Shown here in pieces: positions 63,562-64,000 of a DNA stretch of 64,000 bases. The stretch is from NCBI GenBank assembly GCA_010909725.1, contig JAACMV010000008.1, positions 1 to 64,000 of the forward strand. The letters are read 5' to 3'. The position numbers were made by a program, and so were the translations under genes. Below the pieces are notes generated by a model. That model worked only from the letters and a program-made list of their open reading frames with translations. It was not told where the DNA came from and searched no databases. The stretch is from Picochlorum sp. 'celeri' (lineage: Eukaryota; Chlorophyta; Trebouxiophyceae). Position 1 is the first letter of the stretch, and each line of letters begins with the position of its first letter.

Positions 63562-64000
63562 ATGAGTGAGGAGCATCGGTGCCATGGCACCTGGTGGCTG
63601 GTGTTGTGGGAGACGGTGGTGGTTGCAGTCGAAGTGCTTTTTCAAAAGGTGTGGATGATGGGTCTGCCGTCTCTCGAGCATATTGGACAGGAAGGAAACA
63701 TTGATGAGATATCAGAGGATCGCTATTGTATTGTAACAGGCCCAACGAGTGGCATTGGCAGGGAGACTGCTCAAGAAATGTATCGCAGAGGCTGGCATGT
63801 GGTTCTGGCATGCAGAAATGAGAACAAAGGCAGGCAGTTGGCCGAAGAAATGAGGGCAAGTTTTGGAAATACTCATAGAGGGGAGGTGCAGGTAATGCAG
63901 CTCGATGTTTCATCGTTGCAGTCGGTGAGAGAATTTGCAGGGACATGGGGACGCAAGATCAAGATGCCTGTGCATGTTTTGATCAACAATGCAGGAGTGT
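63562..64000 (+). CDS. Short-chain dehydrogenase/reductase, partial (runs off the window)
   Basis: The open frame starts at ATG 63562 and is still open at the window end, giving the first 146 residues. A hydrophobic N-terminal segment (WWLVLWETVVVAVEVLF) suggests a membrane anchor. The Rossmann fold follows: TGPTSGIGRETA (dinucleotide loop), VVLACRNENKGRQLAEEM (Arg in the position that favours NADP), LDVSSLQSVREFA and VLINNAG. The active-site YxxxK lies beyond the window. Retinol dehydrogenase/WWOX-like and plant FEY-like SDRs share this layout. I cannot choose among them. Confidence 0.8.
   Translation, partial: MSEEHRCHGTWWLVLWETVVVAVEVLFQKVWMMGLPSLEHIGQEGNIDEISEDRYCIVTGPTSGIGRETAQEMYRRGWHVVLACRNENKGRQLAEEMRASFGNTHRGEVQVMQLDVSSLQSVREFAGTWGRKIKMPVHVLINNAGV

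Overview
This is a window of nuclear DNA from a photosynthetic eukaryote, most likely a green alga and probably a prasinophyte-grade one. The reasons: spliceosomal GT-AG introns; nucleus-encoded plastid proteins with transit-like N-termini (m-type thioredoxin, plastid uL29, an FtsHi pseudoprotease, PsbP) plus a Tic22-like import factor; plant-type proteins (KCS elongase, FUSED/TIO kinase, UBP22-type deubiquitinase, plant-type FG-GAP protein); and the chlorophyte poly(A) motif TGTAA (TTACA for minus genes) just after many stop codons. I cannot name the species.

Layout. Bases 1-8246 look subtelomeric. They open with degenerate CCCTATA units and hold duplicated A/C-rich blocks, CAA and CTG microsatellites, a 170-bp satellite array with a 340-bp higher-order period, a family of fold-back repeats sharing a roughly 33-bp motif, and an 8-bp minisatellite. 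I see no convincing gene there. From 8247 to the end the DNA is gene-dense, with 26 protein genes, many of them divergent or convergent pairs separated by tens of bases. In order: mitochondrial PDH E1-alpha (-), thioredoxin m (+), FG-GAP membrane protein (-), KCS (-), RED/SMU2 (+), BRX1 (-), phosphoribosylanthranilate isomerase (+), plastid uL29 (-), FtsHi (+), MAP3K-epsilon-like kinase (-), CDC45 (+), GH9 endoglucanase (-), importin-5 (+), UBP22/Ubp8-like (+), CABIN1/HIR3-like (+), FCF2 (+), fatty acid 2-hydroxylase (-), Tic22-like (-), MAD2 (+), a possible CUSTOS-family protein (-), a CACTA/TNP2-type transposase (-) with a divergent partner gene (+), FUSED/TIO kinase (+), BRE1/HUB E3 ligase (-), LRR protein (+), PsbP (-) and a partial SDR (+).

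The most notable item is at 59304-59551. The second intron of the BRE1-like gene carries, on the opposite strand, a circularly permuted tRNA gene. The 3' half (59339-59374) lies upstream of the 5' half (59503-59540). Reordered, they give a complete 74-nt tRNA-Arg(UCG) cloverleaf with a full acceptor stem, and a T5 Pol III terminator follows the 5' half. The 128-nt spacer is a chain of hairpins. The leader keeps an 11-of-12 match to the 5'-half/trailer junction, as expected if the gene arose by tandem duplication of an intron-containing tRNA followed by loss of the outer halves.

Functionally the genes are mostly housekeeping: chloroplast, ribosome biogenesis, chromatin and cell cycle. Exon structures were inferred by reading frame, splice motifs and family resemblance, without transcript evidence.
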